Shown: positions 35,367 through 48,465, counted from the first letter of the stretch. The stretch is 64,000 nucleotides of DNA from Pratylenchus scribneri (GCA_030063045.1 JAQSEB010000002.1:1860001-1924000); one strand, 5' to 3'. Notes: a model not told the origin generated them from the sequence alone. Made by a program: numbers and translations.

Positions 35367-35723
35367 GTCCCTAATTTCACTCGTTTTTCCTCTAATTGGT
35401 TGCAAAAAAGTTACCTTGAAAAACTTTTTGGGGTTAGGGTTAGGTATGGGGTTCTATACCATTCGATAGCCCATGAGAAAAGTTAAAATCTATATTTAAA
35501 TTAATCAAATTTGCAAATTAGCCACCGAGTTATGTCCTAAAAATTAATGGCTAAAAATTGGCCATAACTAAACAAGTAAATGGTCAAGCCCCTAACCCTA
35601 AACTATCCCTAACCTTAGACCCCATGCCGACCTTACCATAACCCTAATCCTAACCCTAGTCCTAAGTTTTCCAAGAAAGTTTTTTTGGCTCTAATTAGAG
35701 GCAAAAACGAGTGAAATTAGAGG
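35367..35723. mobile_element. Fold-back element with telomere-like arms
   Basis: CTAATTTCACTCGTTTTT near 35370 is mirrored by the right arm AAAAACGAGTGAAATTAG ending near 35721. Inside the arms, GGGGTTAGGGTTAGG at 35430-35444 faces CCCTAACCCTAAAC at about 35590 and CCTAATCCTAACCCTAG at about 35643. The arms are about 100 bases each, so it can fold into one long hairpin. Confidence 0.65.
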
Positions 35724-36218
35724 AAGAAAAAGGTTTTCCTATATTTTAATTTAGAAAATCCCCTCGAGAATGCCAAAAAGCAAAAAACTTTTCCTTCAAA
35801 ATATATTTACATTTTCGGAAAGTTCAAAGCCATCTTAAATCCCCCATTTTTGGTGTCAATCTTTAAAAAGCAATTCCCATCAATTCATTCAATTCAAAGC
35901 GTAAAATTTGCTCAGCAATCTTCCAATTGGACTAATGGCCAAGTGGGCGGCCGGTGGGTGAGTGCCAATCGTGTCATTCAAGAAACGGGCTTAAAAGGGA
36001 TTAACTGGGGAATGAATGGAAAAGGGAGGGGAAAGATTAAAGCCACCTTCCCTCAATCCCAATTCCCAATTTTGCGATTTACCAATGTTTTGTATATTGC
36101 TCTCAATAAAATGCGATAAAATAACGGCACTCAAAATTCCAGCAACATAATAAAAAAAATTGAGATGCCACGCGCATGAATTGACAAATTTGGTTGCTAT
36201 TTGACGTTGTTTGTATCG

Positions 36219-36357
36219 TAGGACAGAGTCGGTTTCAGAAAATTAATGCATTTTAAAACAGAAATCATAATTTTAGTTCTCTTCTAAAACCGAAAACAGG
36301 ATAAACTCTGACATTTTTAAAAGCCGACAGCTTTGTAAAATCATCGACTCTGTCCTA
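36219..36357. mobile_element. MITE, 139 bp, perfect 13-bp termini
   Basis: TAGGACAGAGTCG at 36219-36231 and CGACTCTGTCCTA at 36345-36357 are perfect inverted repeats beginning and ending in TA. Confidence 0.65.
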
Positions 36358-38051
36358 CTCTATTTTTAGCTAAATTTTCGATTAATATCAAACAAAATTA
36401 AACTATAATACAATTCATTGTCCTTTATTAATCCTAACAAATCAAATTCCAATCCATTCCTATCTTTCTGCTACTAACCACATATTACTATATGCTTTCT
36501 ACGATGATATCACCTAATCAGTCATAAAAATGAATATTTTTAGATTTAATTTTTTCAACCCCATGATTACCAAAAAATCAAATAAAAAAGTAAATTAGCA
36601 TTTTATATCAATCAAACTTTACAATGAATTTGCTATTTTGCCCAAAAATCATTTTTGTTTGATTGATTCAAAGAAAGATGGAAATTGGTGATGATGAAGT
36701 GAATGATTGTGAATTTGATGAAGTCAGTGGATCAGCAAATTTAGCAGAAAATTGTAGTGAATTTATTGTTCCAGAGGATTGAGAGGACTCTGCATGCCAA
36801 ATCGCCTTTTTTATTCAAATTTTCAAGGGATTTGGTCATTGCAGAAATCCCTTCAACCTCGCTGGAACCATCATTGAATTGATTAATTGTATTTGTAATT
36901 GTAGAATTGTTGATGAGATGTTCGCATTTTCCGCATTCCATTTGTGAATTCCCGGTGAACAAAATTATTAGGGCAAAGTTCACCAAAAGAAACACAAACG
37001 AAATGAAGAAAAATGTGCAATTAGAATTGGTGAATTTTGGATGAATTTTTGGGCATATTTTAGGCGAATTTGGGATATTTTGAATGAAGTTGATGGCATT
37101 TCTGAATTGGCCGGGGACATGGACTTCGACGTGCCAAATTTAAATTCATTTGCGAAAATTTGGACCACGGGAAGGCCATTTGCCCGACCAATTCGATGAT
37201 GCCTTTTTGATGAGTTGGAATTGGAAGATGATTGAATTTGAGTGGACTGTGGCCAGCAGATTTAACCTCATGTGAATGTATATGGAAAATTCAATGCATT
37301 CACAAATGAGGAAATCCACAGGTCATCGGCCCACAACATTGAGCGAAATGAAGAGTTGGAATTTTTGTTAGGTTAAATTTGAATTATTCTTTTGATTTTG
37401 GAAAGGGAGGAATTGAATGAAAATTATGTGTTGAATGGTAAAAAAGTACGGACTTTTATACATACCTTAATCTGGGTGATCAAAATTGGATGATGGGAGC
37501 ATGGGAAAATGGCCTAAAGCCAATCAAGCGGATTCAAGGGGAAAATGATAAACGACCCCAAGCCGACCCGGATTAATTCCCCCCTCTTCAAAAATTCAAA
37601 ATTGGAACACGGTAGGCAAAATTGTGACTAAAATGGTGATGGAATTGAGGGGCAATTGCCGATTGGACATTGGATTGGAGGGCATCGAGTGGAATCAATC
37701 AGTTGAAGACTTTGATGGAAAAAAGGCAATTTTTGACGTTGGGAAAATGCAAATTCAAAAAATGTCATGGCTCAAAAAATGCCATCCTGTGATGGCTAAT
37801 ATGAGAAAAGGGCACCAATTTCAAATTCATATTCAAATTTCAATCAACCTTTCCCAAGCCATCAATCAACTTTTGTCATTTTCCAATTTTTTTAATCCCC
37901 ATTGTTGGAAATTTGAATTTTGATGAATTTAGGGTCACAAATCCAATCCAGGCTTTCACCCAATGAATTTTGCAACAAAAATTTAGGCTGTACTTTGGAA
38001 ATTGAGTGTTGGAATCAGAACATAGTTTAGGTATATACTAATCCATTCAGC

Positions 38052-38438
38052 CAGCCGTCTAGGAAAAAGTTACGATAAGATGGAAAATAGAAAAGTGAAG
38101 GGTCAGCCCTATGGGTCAAAATACGATTAAATTTCAAGATTTTTCAGCATGTATATCATATCTGTCGATGAAACGAGTTTGAATCTGCCGTCAGTTTCTC
38201 ATAAAACTCAAAAATAAAAATGTTGATTTTTAATTTCATAGTTAGGATTAGATAGGTTTAGGGCTAAGATTTAGTTTGGGATTGCGGATATGTCCACGGA
38301 TATGTCTGAATCTTAAAAAAGTCATAAAACATTTCGCCGTAATGTAATTTTACTAAAAAACTTTTGAAAATTGCGACCAAAAAATGAACTCAATATTTTT
38401 TAAATTTTCATCATACCGTAACTTTTTTAGGCGACTCC
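38052..38438. mobile_element. Inverted-repeat element, about 390 bp
   Basis: GTCTAGGAAAAAGTTACGAT near 38057 pairs with the right end ACCGTAACTTTTTTAGGCGAC near 38416-38436. The similarity runs on inward (AAGATGGAAAAT against the mirrored ATGATGAAAATT). It has no coding content. Confidence 0.5.
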
Positions 38439-38715
38439 ACGCAAAAAAGTTATGCAATTCGAACTCATAGCTTATTAGAAGAATCAATTATTATATTTAA
38501 ATAAACCATGTTTTGATTTCGCACTCAATCAATTTATTTATTTATAATTTAATTAAATGACCTTCAAAAAAGAGGTTTTATTTTTTATGTGGCAATCGGG
38601 CATTGCTGTGAAAAATAATTGAGAGAACAAATAATGGGCAAAAGATGTTAGTTTTGTATAAAAAAAAAACACAAAAATAATAGAACATTTCTTCTATTCT
38701 TTGATTATTATTCCT

Positions 38716-41313
38716 TTATCCGCGCATTTGTTGTGCCGATGGATGGGCAAATGCCGCATTATTGGAGGATGTGGCCACCGATGGCCAAGTGCCGGCCATT
38801 CCCATACCAAAAAAGAAATGTTGACTGGCCGCAGAGGGCATCGAAGCATTGGCCGCCACTGCTGGTGATGCAAAACAATTGGCGGCCAATTGTTGAATTT
38901 GTTGTTGCATTGCGGCCTAAGAAATTGCTATGTTTATTGGATTAGAGGAAGTGGCTGAAAAAAAACCCATAGAAAATATTAATTACTATATTTCCTCTAT
39001 TAGTAGCCCAGGGCTACTATTTTTTAGAAATACTTAAAAAGGGACAAAAATTCAAATTTTTACTTTTTCACAATAAAAAAATTCTAAAGACTATTATTAG
39101 ATTGGGCTTATACTAGAGCTGAACATGTTCAAAATTCCATTTTTTATTTATTTACGTGAACAACGCCGCCAGGATGAATTTGGTGGGCGACGGTCGCTGT
39201 TGGAAGTAAATGTTGAATTTGGTTCGGCTGCTGTAAATTTGGTTGATTGTTTTGCTGCATTTGTTGCAGAGTTTCGGCTGCTGCACTGATGGCCGAGGCC
39301 GCTGCCCCTCCACCTGTGAATGGATTTGGATTTAGAATTCAATGATTTTCTAATTATTTTTTGAACCTATCTTTTCTCAAAATGCGGAATTATAACAATC
39401 AAAAAAAGGGATTTCTTCCATTTTAAAGTAAATTCTCTATTAGTGGTCCCTTCTCCATTAAAAGCCCCTCAAAATTTCCATCTTCGTTCTTATAATTTGA
39501 TAAATATGTTTTGAATGAATGGTAAAATATTATAAAAATGTTTTTAATCGAAAAAACATATTGTGAATTGTAAAAACCTGTTGATGTTAAAAACATGTTT
39601 GAATGATTAAAACATGATCTGTTCTGTTATGTAAAATCATAAAAACATTTTGTATTTGTATAAACATTATTTTAATCATAAAAACATTTACGGGTTGTTG
39701 AAAATTTTATCTAGTAAATTTTATTTTTCATCCATTTTTTCACTCTCTATTTACTAGTCCCTTTCTATTAGAAGCATCCTCTCTATTAAAGAGCACTTTC
39801 TAGATGGTAGACTATGAGGAAGAATTACGGTATATAAAAATGCCTTTTATGCTAATAAAATGAAATGAACTTGCCAATTTGGGCCATTTGCGGCTGCTGC
39901 TGGGCATTTGCCAAATTGTTATTGGCATTGGCGCCAAAAAGTGCCATTGTTGTTGTTTGCAATTTTTTCAATGTTTCTTGGCTGGAATGAGCCGGAGGAA
40001 ATGATGGAAATATTGTGGGGGAATTGGGTGGAAATTGTTGTGCCATTGAATTGGAAGTTGATTGGTCCAATTGTTGATTTGTTCCAGTCTAATAAAATTC
40101 AATGATTTAGTTTCTTAATGAAGTGTTTTTTTGTCCTCTTTTAATCGCTTGTCATTTCATTTCTATTGTACTGTAAATATCGTACCCATCTTTTACCTCT
40201 CTTTCACGTTGTCGCCGATCTGAGAGGGCTGAATCAATTGGCTGACAGAAATGCGGGAAATTCGAAGGTCGATCCGGATTGGAATTGACCAGTCGCATTT
40301 CACGGACCTTAAAAATATGTAAATATATTCCGGGCAATTAAGATTATTTTGAATTAATTTATTTACTATCAAAAAAAATATCTAAAAAAAGTTACAAGTT
40401 TTTTTTTTCTAAGAGCGTTATTGCATTTTTTTCCTAGTTCTAATCAAGAAGTATCTCCTTTAAAATTAGAAATAAATTCTTCTTTTTTCTTCATGATTTT
40501 CGTAAAATTAATTTTTTGAGTTAAAAATTGGACAAATTTCCATTGGAAATGGGTGCAGCTAATAATGTAATTTACCGCAATTTTTGGTATTCTTCGTCCA
40601 TCATTGTATCGTTTTGCGTGCATACAACCCACACATTTATAGTAGGCGGTTGACACTCCTCTTTTATCCTGATAGGAGGAGGAATAGCAGAATTCCTGAC
40701 ACAAAATTAAATTATTAATTAAAAATGAGAATTGTTAAATCATTTTTGTTGCTTTTTAAAATGACCGTATTATTCTATTAGAAACCCATCCTAGACCTAG
40801 AGGGTCTGTAAAATTTATATAGTACAACCCTCAAAAAATTTATCATCTTTGATTTTAAATTTTATAGATGTTCTGAATGGTAAAAACATATTCTGATTTA
40901 TAAAAAGAATTATAAATTTAAAAAAACATATTCTTTAAACAAACACATTTTGATTTGTAAAATTGTAAAAATAACTTGAAGAAACCAATATTGAATTAAA
41001 AAACATTTTGTAAAAATATATTTTGAACATTAAAAACATGATATGATTTGTTATAAATTATCGGATAAATTTTATTTTCATACATTTTCCCTCTCTCTGA
41101 AATTTCCCTATTTGAAGCACACCCTAGAGAGGCTCTTAAAAATTATAAGTCCACGGGTTTCTAATTCTAATAGAAGAAATATGGTATAAATTGTCCATTC
41201 AATTCGCTCACAAAACGTTTTCCTGGATGGCTGACACTTTCATAAAGCACCATTCGTCTTTTATATTTGGTGCATCCATATTGGACTGGGCCAAAATCCA
41301 CTGTTGGTGCCAT
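38716..41313 (-). CDS. Putative zinc-binding regulator with Gln/Ala-rich C-terminus
   Basis: Exons in phase: 41313 to about 41219, about 40690-40576, about 40309-40199, about 40090-39871, about 39312-39157 and 38916-38716. The first half has spaced Cys/His in a FLYWCH-like style: QYGCTKYKRRMVLYE, then EFCYSSSYQDK, AYYKCVGCMHAKRY and FPHFCQPIDSA, followed by a basic RRQREREV. The second half is low complexity (Gln, Asn, Ala, Met) and ends QQMRG. I infer a DNA-binding or chromatin protein, but the family is not certain. The intron leaving about 39871 uses a GC donor (GCAAGT). Two MITEs sit in its introns. The start ATG is the first in the frame; an upstream exon cannot be excluded. Confidence 0.55.
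39426..39832. mobile_element. MITE in an intron of the zinc-binding gene
   Basis: The left end AAATTCTCTATTAGTGGTCC and the right end AGGAAGAATTACGGTA resemble the termini of the element at 40763. The interior is dominated by irregular repeats of TAAAAACAT, as in that element. Confidence 0.5.
40763..41186. mobile_element. MITE, 424 bp, in intron 1 of the zinc-binding gene
   Basis: The left end GACCGTATTATTCTATTAG with AAACCC is mirrored by GGGTTTCTAATTCTAATAGA and AATATGGTA at the right. It shares the TAAAAACAT-rich interior with the element at 39426-39832. Confidence 0.6.
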
Positions 41314-42639
41314 TCTCTCGAATAAATAAATAAATATTTACACGGGAAAGAGGAATTAATAAATATTAAAAATAATTTAAAATTTTTGGGCAAGAAAATT
41401 GGCTAAATTTTGGGCAAAATTGGTTACAAATTTATTTAAAAAATCAAATTTTTATTTAGAAAATTATTATAATTTTTGTGATTTTGCACCATATTTATTT
41501 TGTCAAAAATTTGGCCCTTATTTTTTGGCTAATAGAAAAGCACCAATGGAGGAAGATGGAGGAATAGAAGTTTAAAAAGGGATGATGCATTTTTTTGCCC
41601 AGCAATTTAGGAGGATTTGAAGGAATTTTTAACGTACTCGCGCAAATATGTAAAGCACAGCTAAATTATTGGCCATAAGAAGGACTGCTCTCACTCCCTT
41701 CTATATGGAATTATTTTTGGGCCAAGAAAAGTCAAAAGAAGGGATGGTAGTTGGTGGCAAAGAAGGGAAGGGAGGGGTATTAACTGGGTCCGAAAGGATG
41801 GATTTGAATGGATTTGTGTGTGGTTAGGGGGATTTAAGGGGGAGGGGGATTGGCCGATTGGCAATGGATCCTTTTTTAATATTGGAGGAATGAATGGGGA
41901 ATTAGGTGGGATACGGTCATAGCTGGGCCAAATTTTTGTGCCAATACCATCGATGCTGGTATTATTTTATTAATCTTCGGCGGTTCAGTGATGTTCATAG
42001 CAAACGGGTACAGAATTATTACTAAATTTTTAAATGGTTATTTTTGTAGAAAAAAATAAATAAAAAGTAAATAAAAAATCATATCGTAATTTTGATTTTT
42101 CGAGAATGCTAAAATTAATTTCTGATCAAATGATTCACTGCTTAATGTCTTGACCAATGATCGATTGAAAATAACTCACCGATGAACTCAATTCGATATT
42201 TTTAAACAGCATTTTACTTTTCTTTCAAATTTTGATTGGATTTACAAAAAAAAAATTAAAACTAATAATTAACGTGAATATATGTAACAGTTTCCAACTT
42301 TGTCTTGCAGGGTATTATATATGTCAATTTTTGGATAAATATATATTGTTTATTTGATTGAATACTGGCTTTTATTAGAAATTCGTTATTATCTTCTGCG
42401 ATTATCAGATTAAACTTGAAAAATTGAATTAAAAATACGCAAAGAAATAAAGTTTGTTCAGAAAAAGGATGAAATGTTTTGCCTAATATATAATCCAGCA
42501 TCAAAATTGTAGTATCTACTCTACACAGATCAGCAAAATGTTTAGGTTTATAAGATAAATCAGATGAATTTTATTGGACAAAAATAAATAGATTGAATTT
42601 TAATTAAATAGGCGAAATTTTTCGTAAAAATAGATGGAA
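41314..42639. other. Intergenic stretch
   Basis: No exon seen. A G-rich patch at about 41700-41900 and AT-rich sequence elsewhere. It probably includes the promoter of the zinc-binding gene. Confidence 0.5.
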
Positions 42640-43660
42640 TTATACTAACTAAAACAGGCGGAATTATTCTTAAAAACAGGCGGAATTATTCTAACTAAAA
42701 CAGGCGGAATTATTCTTAAAAACAGGCGGAATTATTCTAAGTAAAACAGGCGGAATTATTCTTAAAAACAGGCGGAATTATTCTAACTAAAACAGGCGGA
42801 ATTATTCTTAAAAACAGGCGGAATTATTCTAACTAAAACAGGCGGAATTATTCTTAAAAACAGGCGGAATTATTCTAACTAAAACAGGCGGAATTATTCT
42901 AACTAAAACAGGCGGAATTATTCTAACTAAAACAGGCGGAATTATTCTAACTAAAACAGGCGGAATTATTCTTAAAAACAGGCGGAATTATTCTAACTAA
43001 AACAGGCGGAATTATTCTAACTAAAACAGGCGGAATTATTCTAACTAAAACAGGCGGAATTATTCTAACTAAAACAGGCGGAATTATTCTTAAAAACAGG
43101 CGGAATTATTCTAACTAAAACAGGCGGAATTATTCTTAAAAACAGGCGGAATTATTCTAACTAAAACAGGCGGAATTATTCTTAAAAACAGGCGGAATTA
43201 TTCTAACTAAAACAGGCGGAATTATTCTAACTAAAACAGGCGGAATTATTCTAACTAAAACAGGCGGAATTATTCTAACTAAAACAGGCGGAATTATTCT
43301 TAAAAACAGGCGGAATTATTCTAACTAAAACAGGCGGAATTATTCTTAAAAACAGGCGGAATTATTCTAAGTTCGCCAGGCGGAATTATTCTAAGTTCGC
43401 CAGGCGGAATTATTCTAAGTTCGCCAGGCGGAATTATTCTAAGTTCGCCAGGCGGAATTATTCTAAGTTCGCCAGGCGGAATTATTCTAAGTTCGCCAGG
43501 CGGAATTATTCTAAGTTCGCCAGGCGGAATTATTCTAAGTTCGTCAGGCGGAATTAAAAAAAGCGGAATTATTCTAAGTTCGCCAGGCGGAATTAAAACA
43601 GGCGGAATTATTCTAACTAAAACAGGCGGAATAAAAACACGCGGATTTTATTCTAATCAA
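42640..43660 (+). repeat. 24-bp minisatellite, array 2
   Basis: Same family as 12413-13110. Most of the array alternates units ending CTAACTAAAACAGG and CTTAAAAACAGG on the core CAGGCGGAATTATT; the last part (from about 43370) switches to the TTCTAAGTTCGCCA form. About 43 units. Not in a gene I can see. Confidence 0.95.
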
Positions 43661-45565
43661 GTCTTAAAAATGTGGAACTGGAAAAGAATATTATATACGC
43701 ATTGTGTTTTTCATTTTATTGGAAGTAGCAATCATTTTTATCATTTTTTGACTATCATTAACGGAAAGATTCAGATTATATTCAGGATTTGTGGGTAAAA
43801 GCAACACTCGGGATGCGATCAAAAGATTCCCAAGATTTAAAGACGTCAATTTAGATGACATTTATTCTCATTTGATGGATTCATAGAATGCCGTTGAAAT
43901 GCACTTTTATACGTCCATTTAGCCGGGGCGAGGATTTGCCAATATCAAAATTCATTGGAATGGTCTTTTTCCTCCCACACTAAAATTTGTTCAATCTCTT
44001 CAAAAAAAATTCACGTGAATTTTCCTCTTTCCTCTCCCTCCCCTCAACCCCGGCGGATATTGCTCATCGAAAAAGTCTGGTAAAACATTAATAATTCCCA
44101 GAAAAATGATCATGGATTATAAAATAAATATTAAAAGGCAGGCCTTTCAAAATTTTCAACAAATCTTAATAAATCTCTAATGACTACTTAAAAATAATTT
44201 CTACCATAGTCGAACTACGCCCACATGGTCCCATTTAACATTATTTTTGTTTCATAAATACCAACTTAATAAATAAATATTTATATTTATCTGGATAGTT
44301 TTTAAAAAATGTTGCTGGATTTGGGCAAATTTTTCTTAATTTGGATTCGTGGATTAAAAATTATTGGATTTTTGGAAAATATTTATTCTAGAGACCGATC
44401 GTCGTTCATTTAAGGGATTATTTTTGATATACCGAAAACGACAGTGGCAAAACATTTGACCAACTTTTAGTGGATCGTAGTTGAAATAAAAATGTGCGAA
44501 TTTGAGAGAATGCGGATTAATTTTAAAAGCCATTGGAGAAAATATGATGACAATTTCCTGTGGCCAAAATGCTAGTAAATATGCTTATTCATTTTTAAAA
44601 TATCAACTTATATTTTAAAAAAGTTAAGTTTTTATCATTTTATCTAGGCAAATTGTAATCCAATTTGATTGACAATTTTCAAAAGTTTTATTTTACCCTA
44701 AAAGTGGATAAAATGATATATAAAATTGTGCTAAAAATGGATTGGAATATTTGGAAAAATGGAAAGAAGAAGCACAATATTTTCCAATTACTAAATGGAT
44801 TCATTCGTTGTTTAAAACAAAACACGCAAAAAAGAAGATTTTAGGCTCATCAGCAGCTCATCAATAAGGTCAAGGAAAGCAATATTTAAATGAATGGTTG
44901 GCTTGTTAACAAGCCGAAATGCAAGGGGGAAAATAGCATCAAACCTCTCTCTACCGCCCACCATTTTTCCAATCCCCGTTCTCGCTAATTAGCATCAAAA
45001 ATTATCGTATTCCATGCGAATCCAACTGAACTTTGCCCAATGGGAAAAAAATATGCTAATATTTCATTCCATTGAATCAAGAACTTTTTTTTTAAATTTG
45101 ATATCAAAATGATTGATCAAATATGGCTAAAAAAAGGGAAAATTGTCTCTTCTTATATTTCAATTAAATTCACTAATTTTTCTTAAAATAATCAATGCTA
45201 TAATATGGTAACAAATTTATTAAATTTTAAGCTAATATTCAGTTGATTTGGTAGCAAAATTATGGTCGTGTTTAATTCGTTCCACCTTCAAAGTTCTGTA
45301 AAAAGAACAGAAATATGACAACGAAATTTGTCAATCGGGCAAATCCAGTAGCCTTAGCCTTTTTTACTAATTTAAATTTGTTTTTATTTCACATTTTTTT
45401 GCAAATATAATGGGAGAAAAAAATACCCCACAAAATTTAAAATTTTACTCGCCAGTCACCATTCAACATTGATCAGCGGATTATTTTCTTTTTTTTTTAT
45501 TTAATTCGTCCAATTTCCGCATTCAATCCGCTCAATTTAATTTGGTGGTAGGAAAATTCGCCACA
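43661..45565. other. Intergenic stretch
   Basis: About 1.9 kb, AT-rich. One short open stretch at 43767-43886 reads like an exon end (GKSNTRDAIKRFPRFKDVN ... stop) but has no partners. The right end holds the promoter region of the sulfotransferase gene. Confidence 0.45.
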
Positions 45566-47795
45566 ATGAAATGTGGCCGAATAAATTGCAAGACGAATGA
45601 CTGTGGCCCGTCAAAATCTTCCATCATTTTGAAGTTACGATGTTGCCTTACAGTACTTTTATTTTCATTAGCTTGCTTCTGTTTTTGTGCCCATTTATTG
45701 ATGGATGCCCAACAGCAAATTGTCCATCAAAATTGGTGGCAATTTCATTCGACAAATGACCAAAACGCAAGTTTTATTGAAATTTTGATTTGAGAGGCAT
45801 TGAAATCACTAATTTTTTCGAATTAATTGAATATAATATTAGTATTTTTCTCGATTTAGAATTTTAGGGGAGGGAGCCATTATTAAATAGTAATATATAA
45901 ATATTTTTTCAATATAGGAAAGTGATATGGAAAACAAAATTGCCGAGATTCAACAGAATCTGAATCGTTCCCGACTTCGTTTGGATCGATTGGAATTGGT
46001 TTTGGCGGAAAATAGCGAGGTTTTATACATCAAAATGGGAAACAATTACCGAAATTGACCAAATGAATTTCTGGGAACATCGGCCTTTTAAGCCCAGATT
46101 TTGATTTCAAAATTGGGTACTTTTCGGTTATCTAAATAAAGGGTACTCCCTAGATATGAAGGATTGGGGTTATGGATAGGCATATGATTGATAACCTATC
46201 CTTGATTGACCACCCTATCCGGATAACCCACGGGGGTTACGGTAACCGTTCCTCTGTTCTCAAAAAAATTTGCAGATGGATAACCGAAAAGTACTAAAAA
46301 TTATTTAATCCAATTCAATTAGAATATTTTTGGGGCGCTTTTGGACAAATCATCAAAAATGATTTAAATTGACTGATTTGTCGATCAGATTTTGCCGAAT
46401 CGAAGCCATTTTGGCACAATTGGTCGGCTGGCAGAAATTTGTGTCGGCAATGACAGTGTCCGATGTGTTCGACCATTTCGACATTTGGAGACAAGATGGA
46501 GGGTTGGACAAAATTAATAATAAATGAATGATTTGAAAGATTGCTCCAAAATATGGACTTGTTGGTTGCCTCGTGCAAAAATCACTTTCCACATTGCTTG
46601 ATGCCGTAATGTGTTTGCTTTTTGACGAGGAAAAATTCATGAAAAATGGACGAGAATTCAGAAAGGAATTCAGCAAAAATAGGTACAAAAATAGAAAAAT
46701 TGGAATCAAATTAATTTCAGCCATAATTCCTAAATATATTGGTGGAATTTAATATTAAATTTGTTCCGAGAATGGACTAAAGTATTTCATTTAAAAATAT
46801 TTTCCTTTTGTAGATTTTGTCGCCGTCAGAATGAATTCGGTCAAATGCCAAAACTACGTGAAGTGCTCAAAAAGCGATTCGGCCTGGGATTGGATGGATT
46901 CAAATTTTTTGCCATTGTTCGAAATCCTGTTGATCGATTTTTGTCCGGTTTTGTTGATAAATGTGTAAGGTATTCCATTTTAATTAATTTTTATTTTTAT
47001 GATAATTTATGGAATTTTAATTAATTTTTTATGAAAATTTACTGAATTTTAATTTTTTTAAATTTTTTTTATGAAAATCTACGGAATTTTAATTAATTTT
47101 TAATTTTTTATGACAATTAATGGAATTTTATTTTTTTTAATTTTTCTATTTCAATGTCCCCACCCAGACAGCCCCATTCCGAGAATTATTGCCTCGGCTG
47201 TGGCCCAAATATAAGCTGCTTTCTTCAAAAAGAATATGCTCGGATGATGGCCGAATCTGGTGACTTCCGGATGAAAAAAACCTTTGAAGACCGACATTTC
47301 TTTCCGCAGAATTGGTGAGGCCAAAAATTTGTTCCATTTTTGTGCATTTTAATCCCCAAAATTACTCCAATAATTCCATTTTATTCATTTTTTGATAGGA
47401 TTTACAATCCTCACATATTAATTATATTCTTCTTTAGGCGTTGTAATTTCCGTTCAATGCTGGCCAATTACACACTTTTGCGCATTTCCTCTGCGCAAAT
47501 TGCCAAAATAAATGGCCAAAATTTTGATCAACCATTTGCCGACCGTTTGATGGCATTTCTCGTCAACAAAGGTGGCATCAGCCAAAAGGCTGCCCAATTT
47601 TTACGGCAACAATTGGACCCAAATGGGACTTCGAAGGGAATGAGCCCCCATTCGACCGGTGGCACAAAAGTGCGCCAATTTTTTGAACGCCGCCTTTGGT
47701 CCAGTCCATTTTTGATGGAATTTGTTGTTCGAATGTTTTGGCATGATTTTAGGCTCCTTGGCTTTCCATTACCGGAAATGGGTTTCATGGAATAA
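45566..47795 (+). CDS. Sulfotransfer_2-type carbohydrate sulfotransferase (nematode family)
   Basis: Transfers sulfate from PAPS to a glycan acceptor, normally in the Golgi lumen. The ATG at 45566 opens a short Cys-rich cytosolic tail and one anchor helix (LTVLLFSLACFCFCAHLL), a type II topology. A coiled exon at 45919-46019 carries NRSRLRLDRLELVL. Exon 46540-46682 has GCLVQKSLSTLLDAVMCLLF, the 5'-PAPS loop with KSLST. Exon 46814-46969 has FFAIVRNPVDRFLSGFVDKC, the 3'-phosphate site. Exon 47165-47313 has YCLGCGPNISCFLQKEYAR and EDRHFFPQNW. Exon 47438-47795 has HSTGGTKVRQFFERRLW and the stop. The catalytic-half exons join in phase; the link between the anchor exon, the coiled exon and 46540 is not resolved, and one exon may lie at about 46390-46530. 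Confidence 0.8.
46117..46294. mobile_element. MITE, 178 bp, perfect 16-bp termini (sulfotransferase intron)
   Basis: GTACTTTTCGGTTATC at 46117-46132 and GATAACCGAAAAGTAC at 46279-46294 are perfect inverted repeats. The middle also holds GGTTACGGTAACC-type symmetry. Confidence 0.7.
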
Positions 47796-48465
47796 TCCAA
47801 TATCAATTTTTTGTATATTTTGTACAGAAATGTTTAAAATAAAAGATTTGTATAAAATTAAATGTAAATTTAAAAGGGAATATTTAAAATGGCGAAAAAA
47901 GAATCAAAAATGGCGAAAAGAATAGATAATAATGGTTTATATTTAATGGTATAGTATTTTATCATTAACCCAAAATCATATATCAATTCGATAGATCACT
48001 TCTATGTGCATGGTTTAATAATGATTTGGCTTAAGTTTAATGTTTAACCAATTTTAACTTGGTTTTGAACTAAGAACCATAAAATGGTTTAAACGGTTTG
48101 ATGTTCTTAATTTTTTATTAAATCGTTATAATTATTTACCAATCGATGCGTTTAGAAAAAACTGTAGATTGATGAAAGGGTTAGGAGGTTTATGATGACA
48201 AACCATTGAACCGTTATAATCTTTTCGCATTTTATTGTTTTTTCGTCAAATTAAATATCATCCTTTTTAAAATATGTTTTAAATGCCAGCTGTCAATTGA
48301 GTTTTTAATATTTTTATTTTCTTCATTCATAACATATGTTCATGTACTTTAAAAAGAGGGGGTAAAACTTTTGAAAATGATCAATAGAAAAAAGTTCAAT
48401 TTGATTTTTGTTGCCACATTCATCTGAATAGAATAAAATTTTGATTAATTAATTGCCCCCAAAAA
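47796..48465. other. Intergenic stretch with repeat-like sequence
   Basis: 3' flank of the sulfotransferase and 5' flank of the LIM gene. About 47950-48230 has GGTTTAA and TCGAT-rich segments faintly like the inverted-repeat elements at 1359 and 57430, but I could not align the ends. Confidence 0.35.

Larger units (their letters stand above)
35042..38715. other. Repeat-rich intergenic region right of the satellite
   Basis: No convincing gene. It carries three inverted-repeat elements (35367-35723, 36219-36357, 38052-38438). A minus-strand frame at about 36995-36741 reads like a secreted peptide with four cysteines but lacks an ATG. A plus-strand frame at 37624-37923 has no recognisable feature. 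Confidence 0.45.

Noticed and set aside
35430..35666. A true telomere or chromosome end
   Set aside because: Blocks are few, degenerate, in opposite orientations inside one hairpin, with genes on both sides.
36741..36995. Secreted-peptide-like frame with four cysteines, faintly saposin-like (CGKC, ACRVL, IFC)
   Set aside because: The frame begins at GTG, no ATG or acceptor-supported upstream exon was found, and the cysteine spacing does not fit saposins well.
43767..43886. Short coding-like stretch after minisatellite array 2
   Set aside because: Forty codons without start, splice partners or a recognisable family; left as unexplained.
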